DNA from: Alphaproteobacteria bacterium
GTDB lineage: Bacteria > Pseudomonadota > Alphaproteobacteria > Sphingomonadales > Kordiimonadaceae
Direction of reading: 5' to 3'
DNA: 64,000 nucleotides
Assembly (NCBI GenBank): GCA_013372975.1
Contig: JABXIS010000042.1
Location: 1-64,000 of the forward strand
In this document: positions 19,880 through 30,130 of the stretch, piece after piece
Numbering within the stretch: the stretch's first letter is position 1
Layout: each line of letters begins with the position of its first letter
The notes under the pieces: model-generated
Seen by the model: only the letters and a program-made list of their open reading frames with translations
Told to the model about the DNA's origin: nothing
Database searches by the model: none
Position numbers and translations under genes: made by a program

Positions 19880-20365
19880 GTGACGGACCAGATAACCCCG
19901 CCAGAGGATTTGGGTATCTCCCCTGAAAGCGCCAAGCTTTCGGATGCTGTACAGGCATTCTATCTCTATTGGCGGGAAAAACGGCAGGGGGCAATGCCCG
20001 CGAAGGCGGATCTTAGCATCGCAGACATGGCGCCCTACTTACCCAATCTTGTTTTTGTTGAACCCAGGTTTGATCCGGAAGACTTTCGCTTTCGTCTGAT
20101 TGGTACCGAGGTCGTACGTAAATCCCGCAAGGACCGCACAGGTCAATGTTTTGGCGATAATCCCAACATGGACAGAACATCGCAATTCTGGCGGCGTTAC
20201 GCTTGGGTGCGTGATAACCAACAGCCGTTGTTTTCAAAAGTTGAATATGTAGGTACTGATAAAGCAGTTCGAAACGTTGAAGATCTTATTTTGCCGTTAC
20301 GTGCGACAAAACACCAACCGATGTCTATCGTCACTTTCGTAAATTATATCGGTTTCGCCAGTTGA
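19880..20365 (+). CDS. PAS-domain (PAS_5-type) protein
   Basis: A 161-residue, single-domain protein of the PAS_5 type found in many alphaproteobacteria: AFYLYWREKRQG at the start, MAPYLPNLVFVEPRF, then FRFRLIGTEVVRKSRKDRTG near 68-90. Start GTG 19880 has GAGAGGA upstream. It carries no output domain, so its partner and ligand are unknown. Two further PAS proteins of the same general design lie at 21848 and 22471. Confidence 0.8.
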   Translation: MTDQITPPEDLGISPESAKLSDAVQAFYLYWREKRQGAMPAKADLSIADMAPYLPNLVFVEPRFDPEDFRFRLIGTEVVRKSRKDRTGQCFGDNPNMDRTSQFWRRYAWVRDNQQPLFSKVEYVGTDKAVRNVEDLILPLRATKHQPMSIVTFVNYIGFAS

Positions 20366-20411
20366 GTGTCCAAACAGCAGATAGCTTTCAAAAAAAGTCG
20401 GGGAGAGTGTC

Positions 20412-20837
20412 ATGATCAAAATGTTGGGAGCTATCATTGCATTAGTGATTAGTGGTAACCCGGTGGCCGCTGATGATCAGGCGTCCTTGCCCTTTTCCAA
20501 AGCTGTACGCGTTGGGGAGATGCTCTATCTTTCCGGCGAATTGGGGGCAAAGCCGGGCACGATGGAGCTTGTGCCAGGGGGCATTGGTCCTGAAACGCAG
20601 CAAACCATGGACAATATCAAGGCCACGCTTGAAGCCAATGGCTCTGATATGAACCATGTGGTCAAATGCCTGGTGATGCTTGCGGATATCGGCGAATGGG
20701 CCCAGATGAATGAGGTTTACCGGACCTACTTCAAGCCTGGAAAGTTTCCAGCTCGAAGTGCAATGGGGGCTTCAGGCCTAGCACTGGGCGCGAGGGTTGA
20801 AATTGAGTGCATGGCACGGATCAAGGCTGAACACTAG
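20412..20837 (+). CDS. RidA (YjgF/YER057c/UK114) family protein with signal peptide
   Basis: RidA proteins hydrolyse reactive enamine/imine intermediates, normally in the cytosol. The 141-residue product differs by an N-terminal Sec-like signal (LGAIIALVISGNPVAA, cleavage near residue 20). The RidA core is intact: LYLSGELGAKPGT, TMDNIKATLEANG, and PARSAMGASGLALGARVEIE with the substrate-binding Arg. It therefore probably acts in the periplasm. GGGGAGAG precedes the start. Its stop overlaps the convergent MazG-like gene by four bases. Confidence 0.87.
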   Translation: MIKMLGAIIALVISGNPVAADDQASLPFSKAVRVGEMLYLSGELGAKPGTMELVPGGIGPETQQTMDNIKATLEANGSDMNHVVKCLVMLADIGEWAQMNEVYRTYFKPGKFPARSAMGASGLALGARVEIECMARIKAEH

Positions 20838-21139
20838 CTTTTGACATGCCCGCCAGTTCCGTCGCCTTTTGCACGCCACTGCCGCGAGCGGTTCACTGCC
20901 ATCTTTGCATCGATTTCGGTGCCAAGATCGAGCCCGTTCAGTTCCATCAAGCGGTATAGGAGGATGGCAACATCGGCCGTTTCGCGGCCAATCTCCGGTG
21001 TATCACCCGCTTCTATCGCTTCCAAAAGTTCTGCCAGTTCTTCGGCAGCGCGCGCCACAAGGATGCTTTGGTCCGCGACCGGGCCAAAGGTTTCTTCGGC
21101 CCAATCTGCGATCGTTTTCTGTGTTTCCTGGCCGGTCAT
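20834..21139 (-). CDS. MazG-like nucleotide pyrophosphohydrolase
   Basis: Small all-alpha NTP pyrophosphatase of 101 residues. The metal-binding motif of the MazG/dUTPase superfamily is visible as EELAELLEAIE near 33-43, followed by ETADVAILLYRL near 53-64 (EExxE plus ExxD). This is a single-domain form, not the two-domain MazG. It lies two bases downstream of the carbonic anhydrase gene on the same strand, so the two are probably co-transcribed. Substrate unknown. Confidence 0.82.
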   Translation of the reverse strand: MTGQETQKTIADWAEETFGPVADQSILVARAAEELAELLEAIEAGDTPEIGRETADVAILLYRLMELNGLDLGTEIDAKMAVNRSRQWRAKGDGTGGHVKS

Positions 21140-21141
21140 GC

Positions 21142-21780
21142 CTAGCCCAGGCTTTCCACATCCAGTGAAATATGCTGCTTGGCTTTAACCTGCGAAAGGT
21201 CTCCGTTGTGGATGTCGAAGATGAAGCCGACGACTGAAAGATCGCCTGCTTCCACGCGTTCTTTCACAAATGGGAAGCTTTTAAGGTTCTGGAGGCTCAG
21301 GTGCACTGCAGCGCGTTCAAGCATGCGCTTGCTTTCGCATGGGTCAGCCTCATCAAAGCCTTCATTGGCCCGCAGCCATTCACGCAGTGGGCGCATCCAG
21401 TTATGGACAAAGCTGTCAGCCGGCATGCTGTGATCGATCACGCTTGCAACTCCACCGCATCCCGCATGGCCCATCACCACGATGTTGTCTACTTCAAGCA
21501 CAGTGACTGCGAATTCAATCGCAGCAGAGGTGCCGTGGTAACCACTGTCTTTTTCGTATGGTGGCACCATAGCAGCCACGTTTCTGACGACAAAAAGATC
21601 ACCGGGCCCCGCCGACAAAATTTGCTGGGGCAGCACCCGGCTGTCGGAACAGGCGATCAGCAACGTGTGAGGCTTTTGCCCCATGGTTGCCAGTTCTTCG
21701 TACAGGGAGCGGTCACTCTCGAAAACCGAGTCCCTGAAATGCTGGTAGCCTTTGACCAGCCGATCGTCGATCTTGCTCAT
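21142..21780 (-). CDS. Beta-class carbonic anhydrase
   Basis: Zinc enzyme interconverting CO2 and bicarbonate. In the 212-residue protein the zinc site is complete: Cys44 and Asp46-Arg48 in ACSDSRV, His105 and Cys108 in GHAGCGG. GDLFVVRNVAAMVPP and HGTSAAIEFAV are also typical. No signal peptide is seen, so it is cytosolic. It is followed two bases later by the MazG-like gene. Confidence 0.96.
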   Translation of the reverse strand: MSKIDDRLVKGYQHFRDSVFESDRSLYEELATMGQKPHTLLIACSDSRVLPQQILSAGPGDLFVVRNVAAMVPPYEKDSGYHGTSAAIEFAVTVLEVDNIVVMGHAGCGGVASVIDHSMPADSFVHNWMRPLREWLRANEGFDEADPCESKRMLERAAVHLSLQNLKSFPFVKERVEAGDLSVVGFIFDIHNGDLSQVKAKQHISLDVESLG

Positions 21781-21847
21781 AGCCCCTTAAATTGGTGATT
21801 TATTCGCGTCTTGCAAGCCTAATCTGAGGAAAATGGTCAGGAATATT

Positions 21848-22414
21848 TTATCCGGCCTTGTGAAACTCAAAATTACTGACGTATGCGGCTGGCGCACCAG
21901 TGCCCAGATCAAGGTAATGCAACTCTTTTATGTTGCGAGCATTGTGATTGCCCTGGCGTCTGGGCTCGTGATCCCCTACTGGTTTGTTGCCGAACCCGTA
22001 GATGAGAAGATAGCGCACCTCTCCTTTTTCATCCGAAAGGGGTAGGTGAACGGTTTGGTGAAGATAGCTACTACCCGATCCGCTGGTGATCATATCTGAA
22101 ACATAGGCGCCGCAGGGTGTACCCATAAGGCGGGAATGAAATTGCTCCGTGGTGTCCACAAACTGGGGTGGTAGCATGTCGTAATAGTTTTTCAGCTCAA
22201 TAGTGAAGCCTGCCAGGCGTTCAAACTCGCTCCCGGCGTAGCGGATTTGCAAGTTGCGGGGGCATACCAATTCGGTGATGCAAACCAGATGCAGAAATTC
22301 GCCAAACTGAATGGGATTGATATCTTTCTTCTGCGGCAGCGTCGGGTGTATGCCGCGCGGTAGTCTGTTCCACGCCTCCAGAAAAGGAGCAATTTCAGAG
22401 GGCAGCAAACTCAT
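21848..22414 (-). CDS. PAS-domain protein, tandem copy 1
   Basis: A 188-residue PAS_5-type protein with an N-terminal LEAWNRLPRGIHPTLPQKKD, a PAS core (LQIRYAGSEFERLAGF, then MGTPCGAY), and a C-terminal tail (NIKELHYLDLGTGAP). The neighbouring protein at 22471 has the same layout and almost the same tail (NIKEMHYVDLGAGTP), so the two are paralogues from a tandem duplication. There is no DNA-binding or enzymatic domain. Function unknown; sensing or regulation by partner binding is an inference. Confidence 0.78.
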   Translation of the reverse strand: MSLLPSEIAPFLEAWNRLPRGIHPTLPQKKDINPIQFGEFLHLVCITELVCPRNLQIRYAGSEFERLAGFTIELKNYYDMLPPQFVDTTEQFHSRLMGTPCGAYVSDMITSGSGSSYLHQTVHLPLSDEKGEVRYLLIYGFGNKPVGDHEPRRQGNHNARNIKELHYLDLGTGAPAAYVSNFEFHKAG

Positions 22415-22470
22415 CTTTTCATTCCATTCGTCCCATCGCAGTAGAATGTCGCGATATGGTTATTTTTCCT

Positions 22471-23034
22471 TTAATCACGGTGAAAGACGAAATTCTCTAT
22501 TCTGGCCTTGGGGGTGCCAGCACCCAGGTCGACATAATGCATTTCTTTGATATTCCCGGCGTTATGATCGCCAGCTGTTCGGCTGCTTGCGTCGTCCAAT
22601 TGTTTCCTGCCAACACCAAAGGCCATTAGGTAACGCACGTCGCCTTGATCGCTGCAAAGTGGTAGCTGTAGCGATTCGTGCAGATATTGATTGCCTTTGC
22701 TTGTGGTGATCACATCGCCGATGTAGGCCCCGCAGGGTGTGCCCAATATGTGTTCGTGAAAAATTGCCATTGGCTTGGCAAAGTCGGGCGGCAGGAGATC
22801 ATAGTAGTTTTTGCCGTTTACCTCGAAGCTGGCGCTTCTTTCATAGCCGCTGCCAGCATATATCACTTGCATATGAAAGGGCGCGACCATCTCGGCAATG
22901 CCGATCAGAGGCAAATAGGCTCCAAAGAGAACGGGGTTGATGTCTTTCCGGCGAGGTAGAACAGGATGATGGGTTCGTGGCAGATTACGCCAAAGCGCCA
23001 TGAATGGTTCAAAGTCTGGATCCGGTTGGTACAT
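22471..23034 (-). CDS. PAS-domain protein, tandem copy 2
   Basis: Paralogue of the protein encoded at 21848: 187 residues with the matching blocks ALWRNLPRTHHPVLPRRKD, MQVIYAGSGYERSASF and LGTPCGAYIGDVI, and the shared tail NIKEMHYVDLGAGTP. It lies 56 bases upstream of its copy on the same strand and 44 bases downstream of the MarR-type regulator, so all three may be one transcript. Divergence in the PAS core suggests different ligands. Confidence 0.78.
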   Translation of the reverse strand: MYQPDPDFEPFMALWRNLPRTHHPVLPRRKDINPVLFGAYLPLIGIAEMVAPFHMQVIYAGSGYERSASFEVNGKNYYDLLPPDFAKPMAIFHEHILGTPCGAYIGDVITTSKGNQYLHESLQLPLCSDQGDVRYLMAFGVGRKQLDDASSRTAGDHNAGNIKEMHYVDLGAGTPKARIENFVFHRD

Positions 23035-23078
23035 CCTGCCTCCTTGAGCCCGATCAGGCTATAGTGACAGGCTGGACG

Positions 23079-23567
23079 TTATTTTTCAATCTGACTCAAA
23101 ACGGTATCCCGCTCTTCTTCATTGACGATGTTCAGCAATACCTCCCAGAAACCCGAAACGGCTTCAGGACCAGCTTTTTTGTATGCCTCAGCGACGCGTT
23201 GTCGTTGGGTTGCAAAAAGCTCTTTCTCAAAAGTTTCACCCTTGTCGGTCAAATACAGAAGCCTTTGGCGTCTGTCCTCAACGCCAGACTCCTGCTTTAC
23301 ATAGCCTTCTTCGACCAACTGGCCCAGCACGCGAGACAGGCTTTGTTTTGTGATGCGCAGCAAACTGAGGAGGCCGGAAACCGTGGTGCCGGGGTTTCGC
23401 CCGACAAAATACAGGACACGGTGATGTGCGCGCCCAAACCCGGTCTCTGCCAATATGGCATCAGGATCGCGGGTAAAATCGCGGTACGCAAAATATAGGA
23501 GCTCAATGCCGCGCCGAAGCTCTTCTTCACGTAAATACAGGTTTGAATGTGGTAATTTTCTTTGCAT
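23079..23567 (-). CDS. MarR-family transcriptional regulator
   Basis: Dimeric winged-helix regulator, 162 residues. The winged helix is visible as TVSGLLSLLRITKQSLSRVLGQLVEEGYV near 61-89, with the wing VEDRRQRLLYLTDKG. The gene is divergent from ilvE. The 110-base gap carries a long palindrome with the half-site TGACATAATAT that fits a MarR dimer and probably controls both directions. The inducing ligand is unknown. Confidence 0.9.
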   Translation of the reverse strand: MQRKLPHSNLYLREEELRRGIELLYFAYRDFTRDPDAILAETGFGRAHHRVLYFVGRNPGTTVSGLLSLLRITKQSLSRVLGQLVEEGYVKQESGVEDRRQRLLYLTDKGETFEKELFATQRQRVAEAYKKAGPEAVSGFWEVLLNIVNEEERDTVLSQIEK

Positions 23568-23579
23568 CAGCCTAGCAAT

Positions 23580-23620
23580 ATATTATGTCAGTGATGTTGA
23601 CATAATATCGACATAATGTT
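23580..23620. promoter_or_regulatory. Candidate MarR operator: perfect 11-bp inverted repeat plus third half-site
   Basis: ATATTATGTCA (23580-23590) and TGACATAATAT (23598-23608) are perfect inverted copies with a 7-base spacer. GACATAATGTT at 23610-23620 is a third, direct half-site. The site is 12 bases from the marR start and about 60 bases from the ilvE start, right where a dual operator would sit. Confidence 0.72.
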
Positions 23621-23679
23621 ACATCGATCAAGCAAAAAGAGACATTTTCTTATTTGTTTTGTGTGTTTGGAGAACAAAA

Positions 23680-24561
23680 ATGGCATCTGCCCCTTATGAT
23701 GACCGCGACGGTTGGATCTGGATGGATGGAGAATACATCCCCTGGCGCGACTGCAAAGTCCACATGTTAACCCATGCCCTGCATTATGGCGGTGCCGTCT
23801 TTGAAGGGCAACGTGCTTATAACGGTAAGATTTTCAAACTGAAAGAGCATACAGAGCGACTTTTCAAATCCGCAAAAACGCTTGGATATGAAGTCCCGTA
23901 TACGCAGGACGAAATCAATGACGCCTGTAATACGCTTCTTGAAAAGAATAACCTGATAGATGCTTACTGCCGACCGGTTGTTTGGCGCGGTAGTGAGATG
24001 ATGGGTGTCTCCGCACAACAAAACACCATTCATGCAGCCATTGCCGTATGGGAATGGCCGTCTTACTTCTCGCCAGAAGCAAGAATGAAGGGGCTGCGCC
24101 TCGATATTTCAAACTGGCGCCGTCCGGCGGCGGATACAGCACCTGTGCACGCCAAAGCGTCCGGCCTATATCAGATATGCACCATGTCCAAACATGCAGC
24201 TGAAGCGAAGGGTTATGATGACGCTCTGATGTATGATTATCGTGGGCAGGTTGCCGAGGCCACTGGCGCCAACATCTTTTTTGTAAAAGACGGTGATCTC
24301 CACACACCTACACCTGATTGTTTCCTTGATGGCATCACGCGCCAAACAGTGATCGAGCTTGCGAAAAAACGTCAACTGAAGGTGATTGAACGGGCCATTA
24401 TGCCGGACGAGATGGAGGGCTTTGAGCAAGCTTTCCTGACAGGGTCTGCAGCAGAGGTGACTCCGCTTTCCGAAATCGGGCCTTACCGGTTTGAAGTTGG
24501 GGAAATCACCAAAACATTGATGTTGGATTATGATGCGTTGGTGAAAGGGGAAGCCCGCTAA
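23680..24561 (+). CDS. ilvE: Branched-chain amino acid aminotransferase
   Basis: PLP-dependent class IV aminotransferase catalysing the last step of valine, leucine and isoleucine synthesis. From ATG 23680 (GGAG eight bases upstream) the protein has 293 residues. Family blocks: HALHYGGAVFEGQRAY, the internal-aldimine Lys in PVHAKASGLYQ, EATGANIFFVKDG and TGSAAEVTPL. The longer frame to 23659 adds seven unlikely residues. It sits next to a divergent MarR gene across a shared operator. Confidence 0.95.
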   Translation: MASAPYDDRDGWIWMDGEYIPWRDCKVHMLTHALHYGGAVFEGQRAYNGKIFKLKEHTERLFKSAKTLGYEVPYTQDEINDACNTLLEKNNLIDAYCRPVVWRGSEMMGVSAQQNTIHAAIAVWEWPSYFSPEARMKGLRLDISNWRRPAADTAPVHAKASGLYQICTMSKHAAEAKGYDDALMYDYRGQVAEATGANIFFVKDGDLHTPTPDCFLDGITRQTVIELAKKRQLKVIERAIMPDEMEGFEQAFLTGSAAEVTPLSEIGPYRFEVGEITKTLMLDYDALVKGEAR

Positions 24562-24579
24562 GGCTTCCCGGAGAGCGCC

Positions 24580-24993
24580 CTAGGGCGTCAGCATCTTTGA
24601 TTCCTTGATTGCACGTACGAGATCGCTTAACGCATCTCGTACGTTTGCGTTTGGCAGGGTCTCCAGTTCAGGGATGATCAGGTCCATGTCGGTGATCCGA
24701 CCGCTGAGGATGCTGTCACCGTCGGGTAGGCCTTCATAGAAATAGGATACATCCGTCTTCATAATATGCCCCAAAAGATACAGGCGGCCCGCACTAACGC
24801 GGTTCTGGCCGCTTTCGTATTTCTGCACCTGTTGATAGGAAATATTGAGGATATTTGCGATATCCTGCTGGGACAAATCAAGCGCACGGCGCCTGTCCCG
24901 GAGCCTGCGGCCGACATGTTTGTCGATCAGGTCCGCTTTGCGCGCAGACAATAAATCCATATTGTCCTCATTTTTGTCATTTTGCCGCGCCAT
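24580..24993 (-). CDS. XRE-family helix-turn-helix regulator
   Basis: A 137-residue DNA-binding protein with a Cro/CI-type helix-turn-helix near residues 26-80 (LRDRRRALDLSQQDIANILNI, then SYQQVQKYESGQNRVSAGRL) and an acidic C-terminal part. AAGGAG five bases before ATG 24993 sets the start; the GTG at 24999 would be too close to it. It resembles the small SinR-like/phage-type regulators widespread in alphaproteobacteria. It converges on ilvE with 18 bases between stops. Confidence 0.88.
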   Translation of the reverse strand: MARQNDKNEDNMDLLSARKADLIDKHVGRRLRDRRRALDLSQQDIANILNISYQQVQKYESGQNRVSAGRLYLLGHIMKTDVSYFYEGLPDGDSILSGRITDMDLIIPELETLPNANVRDALSDLVRAIKESKMLTP

Positions 24994-25122
24994 AGACACT
25001 CCTTGTACCTGAAAGGTCTATTCCCCGTTGGCGCTCGCGACTTCCTGTGCTAGAGAATTCGCCTACGCTGAATCCAGTGCCGGGGGGTACCCTTCAGTGA
25101 TTGTTGAATTATACTATTAGTT

Positions 25123-25150
25123 GCATAAGGGCGAGATTAAAACCTTATGC
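25123..25150. repeat. Inverted repeat in the bamD 5' region
   Basis: GCATAAGG and CCTTATGC are perfect 8-base inverted copies with a 12-base spacer, 38 bases before the bamD start. It could be an operator or an mRNA stem-loop; no T tract follows, so it is not a terminator. Confidence 0.5.
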
Positions 25151-25188
25151 GGGAATTGCAAGCATGCATTTATGTTGTGCGGGAGTAA

Positions 25189-26007
25189 GTGGCTGATATG
25201 ACAGCGAAGTGGCTGAAAAATACTGTTCTGGGCATCTCTATGCTGGGTGTCGTTGCATGCAGTTCCAAAGACAGTGAAGACAGATATGTCGCTCGAGATG
25301 TAGAGGTGCTTTACAACTTGGGGCAGGATAACCTCGAGAAAGAGAATTTCCTGATGGCAGCCCTCGCGTTTGACGAGGTCGAGCGCCAGCACCCATATTC
25401 TGTTTGGGCGCGCCGGGCGCAGTTGATGGCCGCCTATTCCCACTATATGACCAATAATTATGACGATGCGGTTCTGGCTGCCGAGCGCTTCCTGCAGTTG
25501 CATCCGGGGAACCGTTCAGCGCCATATGCCTATTATCTGATAGCGATCAGCCATTATGAGCAAATCTCGGATATCGGCCGGGACCAGTCGCAGACGTTGC
25601 GGGCGCAAAACTCGCTTACGGAAGTGATCCGCCGTTATCCCGACAGCGAATACGCGCGGGACGCCAAGCTGAAGCTTGATCTGACGCTGGATCACCTTGC
25701 AGGCAAGGATATGGAAGTTGGGCGTTTCTATATGAAGCGGCAGGAATATCTGGCTGCTACGCTTCGCTTCCGCAATGTGATTGAAAATTACCAAACCACT
25801 AGCCACACGCCAGAGGCGCTGCACCGTTTGGCCGAAAGCTACATGGCACTTGGCATTTATGACGAAGCCAAGATGGCCGCTGCGGTTCTTGGGCATAACT
25901 ATCCGGGCAGCAAATGGTACCGCTATAGCTTTGCATTGTTGAATGGCCAGAATATGCGGCCTGAAGGCAAAAGCGGTTCCTGGCTTGGGAAACTGTGGCC
26001 ATTTTAA
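25189..26007 (+). CDS. bamD: Outer-membrane protein assembly factor BamD
   Basis: Lipoprotein of the BAM complex that inserts beta-barrel proteins in the outer membrane. The 272-residue precursor has a lipobox (LGVVAC, Cys24), then tetratricopeptide-like repeats: VLYNLGQDNLEKENFLMAAL, FDEVERQHPYSVWARRAQLM, and later FYMKRQEYLAATLRFRNVI and TPEALHRLAESYMALG. The gene could start at GTG 25189 or ATG 25198; GGGAG at 25181 is close to the first and far from the second. It is followed by recN after 19 bases, an arrangement usual in alphaproteobacteria. Confidence 0.93.
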   Translation: MADMTAKWLKNTVLGISMLGVVACSSKDSEDRYVARDVEVLYNLGQDNLEKENFLMAALAFDEVERQHPYSVWARRAQLMAAYSHYMTNNYDDAVLAAERFLQLHPGNRSAPYAYYLIAISHYEQISDIGRDQSQTLRAQNSLTEVIRRYPDSEYARDAKLKLDLTLDHLAGKDMEVGRFYMKRQEYLAATLRFRNVIENYQTTSHTPEALHRLAESYMALGIYDEAKMAAAVLGHNYPGSKWYRYSFALLNGQNMRPEGKSGSWLGKLWPF

Positions 26008-26026
26008 TCAGGGCGGGGAGAACGCG

Positions 26027-27697
26027 ATGCTGACCAGCCTCAGCATTCGTGACATTGTTCTTATTGAAAAGCTGAACCTTGCCTTCGGTGAGGGCCTTAC
26101 TGTGCTGACCGGGGAAACAGGTGCGGGCAAATCCATTTTGCTGGACAGCCTTGGCCTTGCAACCGGTGCCCGGGCCGACCGGGCTCTTGTGCGTCAGGGG
26201 CAGGACAAGGGGCAGGTTTCTGCGGCCTTTTCTGTGAACGCAGACCACCCGGCTTGCCTTCTTCTTGAAGATCAGGGCCTGGATGGTGGTGAAGGCATTA
26301 TCATTCTGCGTCGCCAGATCACCGCAGATGGTAAAAGTCGGGCCTGGGCCAATGATCAGCCCGTCAGCCAAGGGCTTCTTGCCGAACTGGGCGGTTTACT
26401 TGTAGAGGTGCACGGCCAGCACGATGATCGTGGCCTGCTGGATGCGGCTGGCCACCGGGACCTCCTCGATGCCTATGGCCGTTATGATGCTGAACTGAAA
26501 GCCGCTTCTGCCAAATACACTGAATACCGCGAGGCCACCAAAGCCCTCGCTGATGCCGAACGTATGCTCGAAGACGCCCGCAAGGACGAGGAGTTCCTGA
26601 AGCACGCTCTTGATGAGCTTGAGGCGCTCGGCATGGAAGTTGGTGAGGAAGAAGCTTTGGCTGAACGCCGCACCCTGATGATGCAGGGCGAAAAGTTGGC
26701 AGATGACCTCAAGGCCTATCAGGATGATCTGGCGTCAGACGTTGGTGTGGATGCCACTGTGCGGGGTGTTCTCCGGCGTATGGAACGTACAGAAGGTGCG
26801 GCAGGTGAGCTTTTGAGCCCTGTGATTGAAGCGCTGGACCGCGCCGCCATTGAGCTTTCCGAAGGCATGGCAGCGCTGGACCGTCTGGCACAGGATCTGG
26901 ATTTTGATCCGCATGAGCTTGAGCGCGCCGAAGAGCGCCTGTTTGAAATTCGTCGCCTTGCGCGCAAACACAGCTGTGCGCCAGACGCCTTGCCTGCACT
27001 TACGGACGATATTCGCAAGCGTTATGCCGCCGTGAGCGCGGGTGATGAGATGGTCGCAGCGGCCCGCAAGAAGGCTGAATCTGCACACACGGCGCTCTCA
27101 TTCGCGGTATCAGCCCTGCACAAAAAACGCACCGAAGCAGCCGAAGAGCTGGATACGTTGGTGATGGCGGAACTGCCACCCCTGAAGCTTGAAAAGGCCA
27201 TGTTCCGGACGGTTGTTGAGGCCCTGCCTGAAGGCGAATGGTCAGCCACCGGTGGTGACCGGGTGAGCTTTGAGGTGAAAACCAATCCGGGCACGCCGTT
27301 TGGCCCACTTGTCAAAATCGCTTCAGGCGGTGAACTCGCGCGTTTCATCCTTGCCCTCAAGGTCGTTCTTGTACGTGGTTCCAGCACGCCCGTGATGGTT
27401 TTTGACGAGGTGGACAAGGGCATCGGTGGTGCAACTGCCAGTGCCGTGGGAGAGCGTCTCAGGCGTCTTGCCGACGACGCACAGGTGCTTGTGGTAACCC
27501 ACAGCCCGCAAGTGGCAGCGCGAGGTGCCATTCAGTTCCAGATTTCGAAGGGCGATAAGGGCACCGAAACCCGCACCAATGTGGTCTCGCTTTCAAGCGC
27601 TGAGCGGCGGGAAGAAATTGCCCGCATGCTGGCGGGTAACGTTATTACCGATGCGGCTCGTGCGGCGGCAGACCAACTTTTAGAACTCGACGGATAG
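26027..27697 (+). CDS. recN: DNA repair protein RecN
   Basis: SMC-like ATPase in recombinational repair of double-strand breaks. From ATG 26027 (GGGGAG upstream) there are 556 residues. Walker A is GETGAGKS near 31-38, the ABC signature region is ASGGELARFILALK, and Walker B is VMVFDEVDKGIGG. A central coiled coil with many Ala/Glu/Arg residues lies between. The frame extends to 25943 inside bamD and is not used. Spaced three bases from ligA; no LexA-type box is evident before it, so it is probably read with bamD. Confidence 0.96.
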   Translation: MLTSLSIRDIVLIEKLNLAFGEGLTVLTGETGAGKSILLDSLGLATGARADRALVRQGQDKGQVSAAFSVNADHPACLLLEDQGLDGGEGIIILRRQITADGKSRAWANDQPVSQGLLAELGGLLVEVHGQHDDRGLLDAAGHRDLLDAYGRYDAELKAASAKYTEYREATKALADAERMLEDARKDEEFLKHALDELEALGMEVGEEEALAERRTLMMQGEKLADDLKAYQDDLASDVGVDATVRGVLRRMERTEGAAGELLSPVIEALDRAAIELSEGMAALDRLAQDLDFDPHELERAEERLFEIRRLARKHSCAPDALPALTDDIRKRYAAVSAGDEMVAAARKKAESAHTALSFAVSALHKKRTEAAEELDTLVMAELPPLKLEKAMFRTVVEALPEGEWSATGGDRVSFEVKTNPGTPFGPLVKIASGGELARFILALKVVLVRGSSTPVMVFDEVDKGIGGATASAVGERLRRLADDAQVLVVTHSPQVAARGAIQFQISKGDKGTETRTNVVSLSSAERREEIARMLAGNVITDAARAAADQLLELDG

Positions 27698-30061
<2,364 letters not shown>

Positions 30062-30130
30062 TAGCAACAGACTTGTCGCACAGGCAGCTCGCCGTTAGGC
30101 TGATTGTCAGCCAAGGGGGAGGAGCCAAAC

